This document shows, piece after piece, positions 33,956-42,471 of a stretch of DNA of 64,000 bases. The translations under genes and the position numbers were made by a program. A model generated the notes under the pieces. That model did not search any database, was not told where the DNA came from, and saw nothing but the letters and a program-made list of their open reading frames with translations. Origin of the DNA: DASUAS01 sp963819475 (GTDB lineage: Bacteria > Actinomycetota > Acidimicrobiia > IMCC26256 > DASPTH01). Numbering within the stretch: position 1 is the stretch's first letter; each line of letters starts with the position of its first letter. The DNA lies in contig CAWFWE010000002.1 in NCBI GenBank assembly GCA_963819475.1, positions 124,001 to 188,000 on the forward strand, in the 5' to 3' direction.

Positions 33956-34726
33956 TCAGCCGTACTGCTCGGCGTAGCGGCGCTCCCACTCGCGGTGACG
34001 GCGCTTGGCGTCCTGGATGAACGGCGACCATCCGATCGCCTTGATCACCGCCGCGTTGACCGTGCGCATCGGCTCGCGGAGCGGGCGCACGACGTCGACG
34101 AAGAGCACGACGCGGGTCTCGTCGGTGTCGTTCCACGCCTCGTGCTCGTACGAGTCGTCGAACACGAGGCTGGCGCCCTCGGACCACCCGGCGGTTTCGC
34201 CGCCCACCCGGATGCCGACCCGCTCCACCGGCGCGTCGGGCACCACCAGGCCGAGGTGGTACCGGAGCACGCCCTTGTACGGCCCGGTGTGCGGCGGGAT
34301 GCGCTTGCCGGGCGCGAGGATCGAGAACATCGCCGTCTCCATCCCGGGGAGTGCCTCGATCAGCCGCGTGGTCTCCGGGCAGCGCGCGCAGTTGGCGTCG
34401 CTGCGGAACCCGTAGCCGTAGAAGAAGTAGGTCTTCCAGCGGTCGTCGTCGGTGAGGGTGTACTGGTCGGTGCTGATGTCCTGGAAGTTCGGCAACGCGT
34501 CCCGGTGCGCGAGCAGCGCGTCGAGCTCGGCGCGGATCGCCTTCCAGTTCGCCTCCATCGGCGCGACCCACGCGAAGTCGGACGGCACGTAGAACGGCTG
34601 TACCGGCAGCTTCGACTGGCGGGCGATGGCGCGGTTCACGAGCTTCAGCGCGCGGTCACCCGCCCGGTTGGTGAGCTCGACGGCGCGCTCCCACGCCCGT
34701 GCTGCAGGTCTCGAGGCCTCCGGCAT
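33956..34726 (-). CDS. aspartyl/asparaginyl beta-hydroxylase family protein
   Basis: Protein of 256 residues with the Asp_Arg_Hydrox double-stranded beta-helix: FSILAPGKRIPPHTGPYKG (first Fe-binding His), LRYHLGLVVP, FDDSYEHEAWNDTDETRVVL (second His) and a conserved Arg. It is an Fe(II)/2-oxoglutarate dioxygenase; LpxO-like members hydroxylate lipid acyl chains. ATG at 34726 is chosen because the upstream extension would overlap the divergent gene and TACGCT (34736-34741, minus strand) is 9 bases before it. Confidence 0.85.
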   Translation of the reverse strand: MPEASRPAARAWERAVELTNRAGDRALKLVNRAIARQSKLPVQPFYVPSDFAWVAPMEANWKAIRAELDALLAHRDALPNFQDISTDQYTLTDDDRWKTYFFYGYGFRSDANCARCPETTRLIEALPGMETAMFSILAPGKRIPPHTGPYKGVLRYHLGLVVPDAPVERVGIRVGGETAGWSEGASLVFDDSYEHEAWNDTDETRVVLFVDVVRPLREPMRTVNAAVIKAIGWSPFIQDAKRRHREWERRYAEQYG

Positions 34727-34781
34727 CGAGACGCGAGCGTAGTTGTGCGTCACCGCGGGCGGATGGGCGAGACTCGCGCCC

Positions 34782-35714
34782 ATGCGCTTCCGGATCTTCA
34801 CCGAGCCCCAGGAAGGGGCGACCTACGACGACCAGCTCGCGGTCGCCCGTCTCGCGGAGGAGCTCGGCTTCGACGCCTACTTCCGCTCCGACCACTACAT
34901 CAGCTTCTTCTCCGGCGACGGCCGACCCGGCCCCACCGACGCGTGGACCACGCTCGCGGCGCTGGCGCGTGACACCACCCGGCTGCGGCTGGGGACGCTC
35001 GTGTCGCCGGTCACCTTCCGCCTGCCCGGTCCGTTGGCGATCGCGGTCGCCCAGGTCGACGCCATGAGCGGCGGCCGGGTCGAGCTCGGGCTCGGTGCGG
35101 GATGGAACGACCGGGAGCACGCGGCCTACGGCATCCCGTTCCCACCGACCAAGGAGCGCTTCGACCGGCTCGAGGAGCAGCTCGCGATCATCACCGGGCT
35201 CTGGACCACACCCGAGGGTGAGCGGTTCTCGTTCACCGGCGCGCACTACTCGCTCGACGACTCCCCCGCGCTGCCCAAGCCGGTGCAGCGGCCGGGGCCG
35301 CCGGTCGTGATGGGCGGGTTCGGCACGACGCGCACGCCGAACCTGGCCGCCCGCTACGCGAACGAGTTCAACGTCGCCTTCGCTCCGCCGGAGCAGTTCC
35401 CCGAGCTCGTCGCCCGCGTCCGCGCCGCGTGCGACGCGATCGGGCGCGATCCGGCGACGCTGCCCGCCAGCATCGCCAACACCGTCGTGTGCGGCACCGA
35501 CGAGGCCGAGGTCGCCCGGCGTGCCGCGGCCATCGGGCGCGACGTGGCCACCGCCCGCGCCGCCCACTTGGCGGGAACGCCGAGCGAGGTGATCGACCGG
35601 ATCGTCGTGTACCGCGACGCGGGGGCCGAGACCGTGTACTTCCAGGTGCTCGACCTCAGCGACCTCGACCATCTGCGGTTGCTCGCGGCGGAGGTGGTCC
35701 CCGCGCTCAGCTGA
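34782..35714 (+). CDS. LLM-class F420-dependent oxidoreductase
   Basis: Luciferase-like TIM-barrel flavin/F420 enzyme of 310 residues. It contains LAEELGFDAYFRSDHYISF, LRLGTLVSPVTFRLPGPLAIAVAQVDAMSGGRVELGLGAGW and RPGPPVVMGGFGTTRT, the LLM pattern. Typical reactions are hydride transfers from reduced F420 to unsaturated or carbonyl substrates. F420 synthesis is represented here by fbiC at the window start. Its end overlaps the convergent phosphatase gene by 8 bases. Confidence 0.88.
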   Translation: MRFRIFTEPQEGATYDDQLAVARLAEELGFDAYFRSDHYISFFSGDGRPGPTDAWTTLAALARDTTRLRLGTLVSPVTFRLPGPLAIAVAQVDAMSGGRVELGLGAGWNDREHAAYGIPFPPTKERFDRLEEQLAIITGLWTTPEGERFSFTGAHYSLDDSPALPKPVQRPGPPVVMGGFGTTRTPNLAARYANEFNVAFAPPEQFPELVARVRAACDAIGRDPATLPASIANTVVCGTDEAEVARRAAAIGRDVATARAAHLAGTPSEVIDRIVVYRDAGAETVYFQVLDLSDLDHLRLLAAEVVPALS

Positions 35715-36276
35715 GGTCGACCACCTCGTTGAACGCGTGGAGGGTCGGGCCCCACGGCCCGATGGCGACGCGCGCGATCGACGCCACCCGCACGAACAGG
35801 TGCCAGGTGACCTCGTCGCCCACCGACAGCGCCCATGCCAGCGCCGCCTTGATCGGGGACACGTGGCTCACGACGATCACGTCGCGCGAACGCGCCTCTT
35901 CGAGCAGCTCCTCGCACGCCTCCCGCACCCGGAGGCCGAGGGTGGCGAGCGACTCACCCCCGCCGGGCACGTAGTGCGGATCGGCCCGCCACGCCCTCCA
36001 GACGTCGGCGGGCACTTCCGCCACCGCCCGGCCGTCGAAGCTGCCGTAGTCGAGCTCGATCCAGCGTTCGTCGGCCTCGACCGGACGTCCGAACGCACGG
36101 GCGGTCTCCACCGTCCGGGTCAGCGGGCTGGCGATCACCCGCGCGTCCTCGGGGACGCGCGTCGCGAGCGCGGCCGCCTGGCGCTGCCCGAGCTCGGAGA
36201 GCGGCGGGTCGGCCCGCCCGAGCAGCAGCCCGCGCGCGTTCGCCTCGGTCTGGCCGTGACGCACGAGGACGAGCAC
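35707..36276 (-). CDS. histidine phosphatase family protein
   Basis: Protein of 189 residues with the phosphoglycerate-mutase-like signature LVRHGQTEAN near residue 5 (catalytic His), SPLTRTVETA, the acidic ELDYGSFDG and the second His in VVSHVSPIKA. GTG start is supported by TATGGT (36283-36288, minus strand) six bases upstream. Divergent from the lipase gene. Substrate unknown; alpha-ribazole or sugar phosphates are typical. Confidence 0.88.
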   Translation of the reverse strand: MLVLVRHGQTEANARGLLLGRADPPLSELGQRQAAALATRVPEDARVIASPLTRTVETARAFGRPVEADERWIELDYGSFDGRAVAEVPADVWRAWRADPHYVPGGGESLATLGLRVREACEELLEEARSRDVIVVSHVSPIKAALAWALSVGDEVTWHLFVRVASIARVAIGPWGPTLHAFNEVVDLS

Positions 36277-36354
36277 CGGGCGACCATAACCGCAGGCCCG
36301 CGCCCGGCGACGGGGCGACGCCCACCCGCACGCGGTCGCTCCTACCCTGCTCCC

Positions 36355-37068
36355 GTGTCCCGGCGCCGCACGACCACGCCGCTCCTGGTGACCGCGGTCG
36401 TCGCGGTCGTGCTCCTGGCCGGCGGTGCCGTGCCGGCAGTCGCGGGCACCCGCCACGCGCCACCGCGGCCCGACCCGGTGCTCCTGGTGCACGGCTTCCA
36501 CGGCTCGTCCTCGGGCTGGGACGCCATGACCCGCCTCCTGCGCGCCCACGGCTACCGGCCGGCGGAGATCGACGCCATCGATTACGACAGCGACGCCTCC
36601 AACGTCGAGACCGCGCGGCGCATCGCCCACGAGGCGGCCGCGCTGCGCGCCCGCACCGGCGCGTCGAGGATCGACGTCGTCAGCCACTCGATGGGTGCGA
36701 TCTCGTCGCGCTTCTACCTCGAGCGCCTCGGCGGCGCCGCGCACGTCGACGCGTGGGTGTCGCTCGCAGGGGTGAACGAGGGCACGGTGTGGGCGTACGG
36801 CTGCTACGTGCTCGCGCCGTGCCGGGAGATGGTCCCGACGTCGTCGGTGCTGCACCGCCTCAACGACTCGTTCCACCCCACCGCCACTACCCGGTACGGC
36901 GCGTGGTGGTCACCGTGCGACGACGCCATCGTGCCGCGGGTCAACGCCGAGCTCGCGGGCGCGCACAACGTGGAGACCGCGTGCCTGGACCACTCGGCGC
37001 TGAGGACCGACCCGGTCGTGCTCGATCAGGTCGCCCACTTCCTGGCCCGGCCGACGCTCGGCGCCTGA
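36355..37068 (+). CDS. secreted lipase/esterase (class 2 lipase-like)
   Basis: Alpha/beta hydrolase of 237 residues with a signal peptide (LLVTAVVAVVLLAGGAVPAVAG). It has LLVHGFHGSSSGWDAM (oxyanion), DVVSHSMGAISSRFY (Ser nucleophile) and Cys pairs (GCYVLAPC, PCDDAIV, ETACLDHSAL) that suggest extracellular disulfides and the Asp/His of the triad. GTG start with TACCCT (36343-36348) six bases upstream. Probably acts outside the cell on acyl esters. Confidence 0.85.
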   Translation: MSRRRTTTPLLVTAVVAVVLLAGGAVPAVAGTRHAPPRPDPVLLVHGFHGSSSGWDAMTRLLRAHGYRPAEIDAIDYDSDASNVETARRIAHEAAALRARTGASRIDVVSHSMGAISSRFYLERLGGAAHVDAWVSLAGVNEGTVWAYGCYVLAPCREMVPTSSVLHRLNDSFHPTATTRYGAWWSPCDDAIVPRVNAELAGAHNVETACLDHSALRTDPVVLDQVAHFLARPTLGA

Positions 37069-37130
37069 ACGCGACGCCCCGGGGCCGCTCGCGTTACATC
37101 CGGATCGGAAAATCGGGTAAGCAGGCGCCC

Positions 37131-38609
37131 ATGGAACATGCTGACCCCGAGCGGGCGCTCCCCGCGGCCGCCGTCCCCGACCTCGCGAGCGCGAAAGCCG
37201 CCGGTGCCGGTGAGGGCCTGACCGACGCCCGCGCCGTCGACGGCGGCACCATCGTCGACCTCGTGGCCGCGGCCGGACTCCGCGGTCGCGGCGGCGCCGG
37301 GTTCCCCGCCGCCCGGAAGTGGCAGACCGTCATCTCGAACACGTCGCCGGTGATGCGACCCACGGTCGTGGTCAACGCCGCCGAGGGCGAACCCGGCTGC
37401 TTCAAGGACCGTGAGATCCTGCTGCGCGACCCGTACCGGGTGCTCGAGGGTGCGCTCATCGCCGCCCACGCGGTCGGCGCCGACTCCGTGATCATCGCCA
37501 CCAAGGCCGCCTTCACCGGGGTGGTGCGCCGCCTCGAGGCCGCCATCGCCGAGATCGACGCCGAGGGCTGGACGGCGACGGTGCCGGTCTCGGTGGTCAC
37601 CGGCCCCGAGGAGTACCTCTTCGGCGAGGAGACCGCGCTGCTCGAGGTGATCGACGGCCGTCCGCCGTTCCCGCGCATCGCCCCGCCGTACCGGGAGGGT
37701 GTCGACGAGCTGTTCGAGGAGGCCGACGACGTCGACACCGGCAGCCGTTCCGCCGCGCACGTCGAGATGGCGGGCCCGAGCGCGGACTCGATCGCGCCGC
37801 CGACGCTGGCCGGCAACGTCGAGACGTTCGCCAACCTGCCCGCCATCGTGCGCTTCGGCGCCGACTGGTTCCGTGAGCTCGGCACCGACGCGTCGCCGGG
37901 TACCGTCGTCTGCACGGTGAGCGGCGACACCGTGCGCGCCGGTGTCGCCGAGGTCGAGCTCGGGACGCCGTTGCGCGGGGTCATCGAACGCATCGGTGGT
38001 GGGGCGCGGCCCGGTCACGAGATCGTCGCGGTCATGTCGGGGGTGGCGAACCCGCTGCTGCCGGCGGCCGCGCTCGACACGCCGGTGACCTACGACGACC
38101 TGCGCGCTGCGGGCGGCGGGCTCGGTGCCGCCGGCTTCATCGTCTTCGACGACACGACCGACCTGGTCGCGGTCGCCGCGGGTGTGGCCCGCTTCCTCGC
38201 GGTCGAGTCGTGTGGGCAGTGCCGCCACTGCAAGGACGACGGGCTGGTGCTCGCCGACCTCCTGGCCAAGCTGGCGGCATCGGACGCCACCGAGCGCGAC
38301 GTCGACGAGATCGGCCGCCACCTCGACGTCGTCGCCGACGGTGCCCGGTGCAATCTGGCGACGCAGCAGCAGGTCGTGATCGGCAGCGTGCTGCAGAACT
38401 TCCCGGCCGCGGTCAGTGCCCACGTGGGTGCCGACGGCAACGGCACCGAGCCGGTGTTCATCGCCGAGCTCGCCGGGATCGTCGACGGCCGTGCGGTGCT
38501 GCAGGAGTCGCAGCGCACGAAGCAGCCCGACTGGACCCACGACCCGGTCGACTCCGGCCAGTGGCCCGCCGACCGCCTCGACGACCCCCGCGAGGCCGAG
38601 GTCGAGTGA
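37131..38609 (+). CDS. stand-alone NuoF-like NADH-oxidising flavoprotein
   Basis: Protein of 492 residues like the NADH-binding subunit of complex I. It has the FMN/NADH loop LRGRGGAGFPAARKW near residue 52, VVNAAEGEPGCFKDREIL, GEETALLEVIDGRPPFPRIAPPY-like region, an SLBB-like domain, and the 4Fe-4S cluster ESCGQCRHCKDDG with a fourth Cys at ARCNLATQ. No NuoE, NuoG or hydrogenase genes are adjacent, so it may serve a different electron acceptor. A small acidic protein follows 34 bases later. Confidence 0.88.
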   Translation: MEHADPERALPAAAVPDLASAKAAGAGEGLTDARAVDGGTIVDLVAAAGLRGRGGAGFPAARKWQTVISNTSPVMRPTVVVNAAEGEPGCFKDREILLRDPYRVLEGALIAAHAVGADSVIIATKAAFTGVVRRLEAAIAEIDAEGWTATVPVSVVTGPEEYLFGEETALLEVIDGRPPFPRIAPPYREGVDELFEEADDVDTGSRSAAHVEMAGPSADSIAPPTLAGNVETFANLPAIVRFGADWFRELGTDASPGTVVCTVSGDTVRAGVAEVELGTPLRGVIERIGGGARPGHEIVAVMSGVANPLLPAAALDTPVTYDDLRAAGGGLGAAGFIVFDDTTDLVAVAAGVARFLAVESCGQCRHCKDDGLVLADLLAKLAASDATERDVDEIGRHLDVVADGARCNLATQQQVVIGSVLQNFPAAVSAHVGADGNGTEPVFIAELAGIVDGRAVLQESQRTKQPDWTHDPVDSGQWPADRLDDPREAEVE

Positions 38610-38643
38610 CGATCCGATCCGCAGCCACGAGACAGGAGCCCTG

Positions 38644-38883
38644 ATGCCCGAGGAACCGTTGCCCGAGGACCCGGCCGACGCCGGGGTGCAGGAGAAGATC
38701 CCCGACCTGCCCAACATCGAGGGAGCCCGCCTGCTCGGGAACGACGCGCGGGAGCGCCTCCACGCCGACGGCTTCGACGACGAGCAGATCGACGCCTGGG
38801 CCGAGACGTTCATCGCCGAGGTCGGTTCGGGCGAGGTCGACGAGTTCGTGGCGTGGATCGCCCGGCGCGAGGGCCGGGGCTGA
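38644..38883 (+). CDS. small acidic protein downstream of the NuoF-like gene
   Basis: A 79-residue acidic protein with a disordered Pro/Glu N-terminus and a helical C-terminus (ARERLHADGFDDEQIDAWAE, GEVDEFVAWIARRE). No family is recognised. AGGAG lies at SD distance from the ATG. Its gene follows the NuoF-like gene closely, so it may be a partner of that flavoprotein. Confidence 0.65.
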   Translation: MPEEPLPEDPADAGVQEKIPDLPNIEGARLLGNDARERLHADGFDDEQIDAWAETFIAEVGSGEVDEFVAWIARREGRG

Positions 38884-39223
38884 TCGTTCGACGGGCGGCA
38901 CCTCGGCCCGATCCTGTCGCGGCTCTGGGAGCGACAGGATCGGGCCAGGGTGGCTCAGGGTGCGGGCTGATCGTGCGTCGGGATCACCGCGCACCCCGCC
39001 GGAGCCCGAAGGCGGCTCCGCCGTTGGACGCCGGGCCCCCCGGCCCGGCAGATGGGCGGCGGTCCACTCTCGACGGGGGGGATCGTCGAGTGGGCCGGCC
39101 GGGAGCCGGGGGTCGGGCGGGCGTCCATGTCCTGCATCCTGACCGACGGGCCTGAGAGGTCGGTGAGAGTGCACCGCGGGCTCGCCCAATCTCCGGATTG
39201 GTCGACTCCGCCGCGCCGCGGTC
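38884..39223. other. hairpin-rich intergenic region between convergent genes
   Basis: No ORF of note. Besides the long hairpin at 38905-38946, it contains GGAGCC/GGCTCC arms (39001-39019), GCCGGGCC/GGCCCGGC arms around four C (39030-39049) and CCACT/AGTGG arms with internal CGACG/CGTCG near 39064-39093. Confidence 0.6.
38905..38946. terminator. perfect 16-bp-stem hairpin, probable bidirectional terminator
   Basis: GGCCCGATCCTGTCGC and its exact complement flank a 10-base loop, 21 bases after the stop of the small acidic protein. No T-run. Position between convergent genes fits a terminator. Confidence 0.65.
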
Positions 39224-40723
39224 TCAGAGCTCGTGTCGGAGCACCTTGCCCAACGCGTTGCGGGGCAGCACGTCGACGAAGCGCACGCGCCGCGGCTGCT
39301 TGTACGGCGCGAGGTCACGCGCCGCGTACGCGAGCAGCTCGGCCTCGGAGGGCGGCTCGCCCGCCGGGACGACCACCGCCACCACCAGCTCACCCCATTC
39401 GTCGGACGGCTCCCCCACCACCGCGACTTCGGCGACCGCGGGGTGCGCGAGGAGGACGTCCTCGACCTCGCGCGGGTACACGTTGAAGCCGCCGGAGATG
39501 ATGAGCTCCTTGGCGCGCCCGACGATGCTGAGATACCCGTCGGCGTCGAGCTCGCCGACGTCGCCGCTGCGGAACCAGCCGTCGGTGAACGCGGCGCGCG
39601 TCGCGTCCTCCCGGCGCCAGTAGCCGGGGAACACGTTCGGTCCGCGGAGCAGGATCTCGCCTGCGTCGTCACCGTCCTCGATGTCGAGGCGCACGTCCAC
39701 CCCGGGCAACGGGAAGCCGACGGTCCCGGGACGCCGCTCGCCGTCGTAGGGATTGGAGACGTTCATGATCGTCTCGGTCATGCCGTAGCGCTCCAGCACA
39801 CGCACGCCCGCACGCGCCACCAGCTCCTCGTGCAGCGATGCGGGCAGCGGCGCCGAGCCGGAGACGCACAGGCGGAGCGCGGCGAGCTCGGCCGCGCGCG
39901 GCGACGCCGCCAGGCGCGCGTACATGGTGGGCACGCCGAAGAAGAGAGTCGCGTCGTGCGCCCGCGCCGCGTCGAGCACTGCGTCGGCATCGAACCGCGG
40001 GAGCAGCACGGCGGAGCCGCCGCAGAGCAGGGTGCCGTGCAGCCCGACGCCGAGGCCGTGGACGTGGAACAGCGGGAGCGCCAGCACCAGGCGGTCGTGC
40101 TCCTCCCAGCGCCAGGCCAGCCGTAGTGCCTCGCAGCTCGCCAGCGTGTTGCCGTGGGTGAGCATGGCGCCCTTCGGCGCGCCGGTGGTGCCCGACGTGT
40201 AGCAGAGGAGCGCCAGGTCGTCCGGTCCGCACGCGTCGAGCTCGGGCTCGGGCCCGTCGGCCAGGGCCGACACCCCCGGGTCGACGACGAGCACAGGGCC
40301 GGGCGCGAGCTCCCGCACCGTCGCACCCCGCGCCTCGGAGTCGACGACCGCGGCGGCCGGCTCGCAGTCGGTGACGATGGCGCCGATCTCACGGGCCCGG
40401 TACGCGCGATTGACCGGCACGACCACGAGCCCCAGCCGCAGGGCGCCGACGTGGGCGACCACGAGGTCGAACGACGTCGCCGCGCTCATCACCACCCGGT
40501 CCCCCGGGCCGAGGCCGGCGCGCGCGAAGCGGCTCGCCACCGCCCGCGACCCCCGGTCGAGGTCACCCGCCGTGTGCCAGCGGCCCCCGTCGTGGACGAC
40601 GGGGCGGTCGGGTTCGGCCGCCCAGCGGCTGCCCCACGTCGCGGGCAGGCTGCGGCGGGCGAGGAGGTCGACGGCCGCCGGGTCGACCCCGGGCGGGAGG
40701 TGGCGCGCCCAGGCCGGCTCCAT
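39224..40723 (-). CDS. acyl-CoA synthetase (AMP-forming, class I adenylate-forming)
   Basis: Enzyme of 499 residues that activates a carboxylic acid through an acyl-adenylate. Motifs: LLCYTSGTTGAPKGAMLTHG (A3), LPLFHVHGLGVGLHG, ERYGMTETIMNVSNPYDGER (A5), WFRSGDVGELDADGYLSIVGR (A7/A8), KELIISGGFNVYPREVE and the C-terminal catalytic Lys region NALGKVLR. The FHVHGLG and YGMTET pattern recalls malonyl-CoA synthetases. TAGCCT (40731-40736, minus strand) lies 7 bases before the ATG. An IS now sits just upstream of its promoter. Confidence 0.9.
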   Translation of the reverse strand: MEPAWARHLPPGVDPAAVDLLARRSLPATWGSRWAAEPDRPVVHDGGRWHTAGDLDRGSRAVASRFARAGLGPGDRVVMSAATSFDLVVAHVGALRLGLVVVPVNRAYRAREIGAIVTDCEPAAAVVDSEARGATVRELAPGPVLVVDPGVSALADGPEPELDACGPDDLALLCYTSGTTGAPKGAMLTHGNTLASCEALRLAWRWEEHDRLVLALPLFHVHGLGVGLHGTLLCGGSAVLLPRFDADAVLDAARAHDATLFFGVPTMYARLAASPRAAELAALRLCVSGSAPLPASLHEELVARAGVRVLERYGMTETIMNVSNPYDGERRPGTVGFPLPGVDVRLDIEDGDDAGEILLRGPNVFPGYWRREDATRAAFTDGWFRSGDVGELDADGYLSIVGRAKELIISGGFNVYPREVEDVLLAHPAVAEVAVVGEPSDEWGELVVAVVVPAGEPPSEAELLAYAARDLAPYKQPRRVRFVDVLPRNALGKVLRHEL

Positions 40724-40762
40724 CGGGGCGAGGCTACCGGGACCGGCGCGGGCCGCGGCTTA

Positions 40763-41734
40763 GGACCCGAGCGGATAGGGCTCAACTCGGGCTCCAGCGA
40801 TTGCGCCAGTCGAGGAGTCTGCCGACGATGAGCACGACGGTGGCGAGGCAGAGCGCGGCGTGTCGGTGACGACTCTTGCGGTCGGTGTTGCGCCGTAGCT
40901 GCCCGTAGTTCGACCACCAGGTGTTGGTTGCTTCCACGATCCATCGCAGTCCGAGGCGGACCGGTTGTTTCTTCACGCCGGGGATCTTGGTGCCGCGGAG
41001 TTGGATCTCGAACTGGTCGATCCCCATGTCGCGGAGTCGCTGACGAACTGCGCCCGAGTCGTAGCCGCGGTCGAGATGCAACGTGTCGATGTCGACGAGC
41101 AGACCACGCTCGGCGATCGCGTCGAGGGTGGGTTCGAGCAGGCGGACGTCGTTGCGGTTCGCGCCGTCGATCACCCAACCGATCGGGATGCCATGACGAT
41201 CACAGGCGACCGACCACTTCCAGCCGAGCTTGGCGCGATCCGTAGGGTTCGGGCCGGTTCCTTCACCTCCGTAGGGTGCCTTGTGCAACGAGCCGTCCAA
41301 CGCGACGTCGCCGAGATCGAGACCGATGATCCGATCGAACGCCGCGAGTGCTTCAGTGACGAGATCGTCGAACACGCCGGCGTTGATCCACTCGTCGCGC
41401 CGGGCCCGCAACGTCGTGTCCGACACTGCAAAGTCGAGGATCGCTTCGATATCGACCCACGACGCGCCGGTCACCAAACGGATCAAGATCCCTCGGAAAC
41501 AGAGCTGGTTCGAGACGCGCTGTCGGTGACAGCCCAAAGGATGCTCGTCGGCCGGCACCGGCAACAGCGGCTCGATCGCCGCCCGGACTGCATCCGACAC
41601 TTCCGGCTCCAACGCGCGCATGATGACGGAGTCCTCCACCTGGTCGTCCGGGCTTGGGCAGCACCCCGATCATCTCGGGGCCAACCCGGCGACCGGTGGA
41701 TGGTCACCGACTCGACGCCTATCCGCGCGAGTCC
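40763..41734. mobile_element. complete IS5-family-like insertion sequence
   Basis: 972-bp element holding one transposase gene. The ends are imperfect inverted repeats: GGACCCGAGCGGATAGG at 40763-40779 and, on the opposite strand, GGACTCGCGCGGATAGG at 41718-41734 (15 of 17 match). TTA flanks both sides (40760-40762 and 41735-41737) as a probable target duplication, the TNA pattern seen in IS427-type members. The element separates a ligase gene from the divergent membrane-protein gene. Confidence 0.88.
40782..41639 (-). CDS. IS5-family DDE transposase
   Basis: Intact transposase of 285 residues. An N-terminal region with RVSNQLCFRGILIRLVTGASW precedes the DDE core: first Asp in DVALDGSLHKAPYGG, second in TLHLDRGYDSG, Glu in LRWIVEATNTWW with the YREK-like NTDRKSRHR following. 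The gene starts about 95 bases inside the right end of the element. Apparently full length with no frameshift, so the element may be active or recent. Confidence 0.92.
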   Translation of the reverse strand: MEDSVIMRALEPEVSDAVRAAIEPLLPVPADEHPLGCHRQRVSNQLCFRGILIRLVTGASWVDIEAILDFAVSDTTLRARRDEWINAGVFDDLVTEALAAFDRIIGLDLGDVALDGSLHKAPYGGEGTGPNPTDRAKLGWKWSVACDRHGIPIGWVIDGANRNDVRLLEPTLDAIAERGLLVDIDTLHLDRGYDSGAVRQRLRDMGIDQFEIQLRGTKIPGVKKQPVRLGLRWIVEATNTWWSNYGQLRRNTDRKSRHRHAALCLATVVLIVGRLLDWRNRWSPS

Positions 41735-41748
41735 TTAGGCTGCCGCGC

Positions 41749-42393
41749 ATGGCGGGCGAGCACGACCGGTCCTCCGCGGGCTTGGTCCCCTTCTGGGCGC
41801 ACCAGCTCGCCGAGATGCTCCTCGGTGGTCTGCTGCTCGTGGAAGGCGCGCGCACCGGGCAGTACACGGCGGTGCTCGTCGGGATGGGCGGTCTGCTGCT
41901 CCTCCTGGCGCTGATGAGCGACGGCGCGCTCGGGGCCTGGCCCTGGATCGGCCGCCGGCTCCACCGGGTGCTCGACCTCGTCGCCGCGGCGGCGCTGGCG
42001 GTCAGCCCGCTCGTGCTGTCCCTCGACGGCGTCCTCGCCATCGTGGTCCTGGAGGCGGCCGCGCTGGGCATGGTGTGGCTGGCGCTCCGCACCAATTGGG
42101 CGGCTCGCGCCCGCCGCTCCGCCCGCACTCGCCCGGCCACACCCCTGGCCGCGGCATCGCCGGCCGCCGCGCCCACACCGGCCGCGCCGTCCTCACCCGC
42201 GCCGCCCCTCGCCCGCAAGCTGGGGACGGCGGTGGGCAAGGCCCGCGACGACGGCCCCCGCCAACTCGGGCGCGCCGTCGGCCGCATCCGCCGGGCGGCG
42301 AGGGCCGCCGGTGGTCCCGCACCACCGCCGGCGGCGACGGATCCGCCGCCGGGCACCCCGCCCGACGCGCCGCCACCCGCCGACGCCGGCTGA
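41749..42393 (+). CDS. membrane protein with Pro/Ala-rich tail
   Basis: Protein of 214 residues. The first half has four hydrophobic segments (LAEMLLGGLLLVEGA, AVLVGMGGLLLLLALM, VLDLVAAAALAVSPLVL, VLAIVVLEAAALGMVWLAL); the second is a basic, Ala/Pro-rich low-complexity tail. No family is recognised. TAGGCT (41736-41741) lies 7 bases before the ATG, and the IS ends at 41734, so the -35 region is now IS sequence. Confidence 0.75.
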   Translation: MAGEHDRSSAGLVPFWAHQLAEMLLGGLLLVEGARTGQYTAVLVGMGGLLLLLALMSDGALGAWPWIGRRLHRVLDLVAAAALAVSPLVLSLDGVLAIVVLEAAALGMVWLALRTNWAARARRSARTRPATPLAAASPAAAPTPAAPSSPAPPLARKLGTAVGKARDDGPRQLGRAVGRIRRAARAAGGPAPPPAATDPPPGTPPDAPPPADAG

Positions 42394-42471
42394 GCCTGGC
42401 GAGCTGCGGCTCCTGGTGGCGGTGGGGCTCGTGTGGACAGCGGGGGTGGGTGGCTCCGTAAGCTGACCGGG

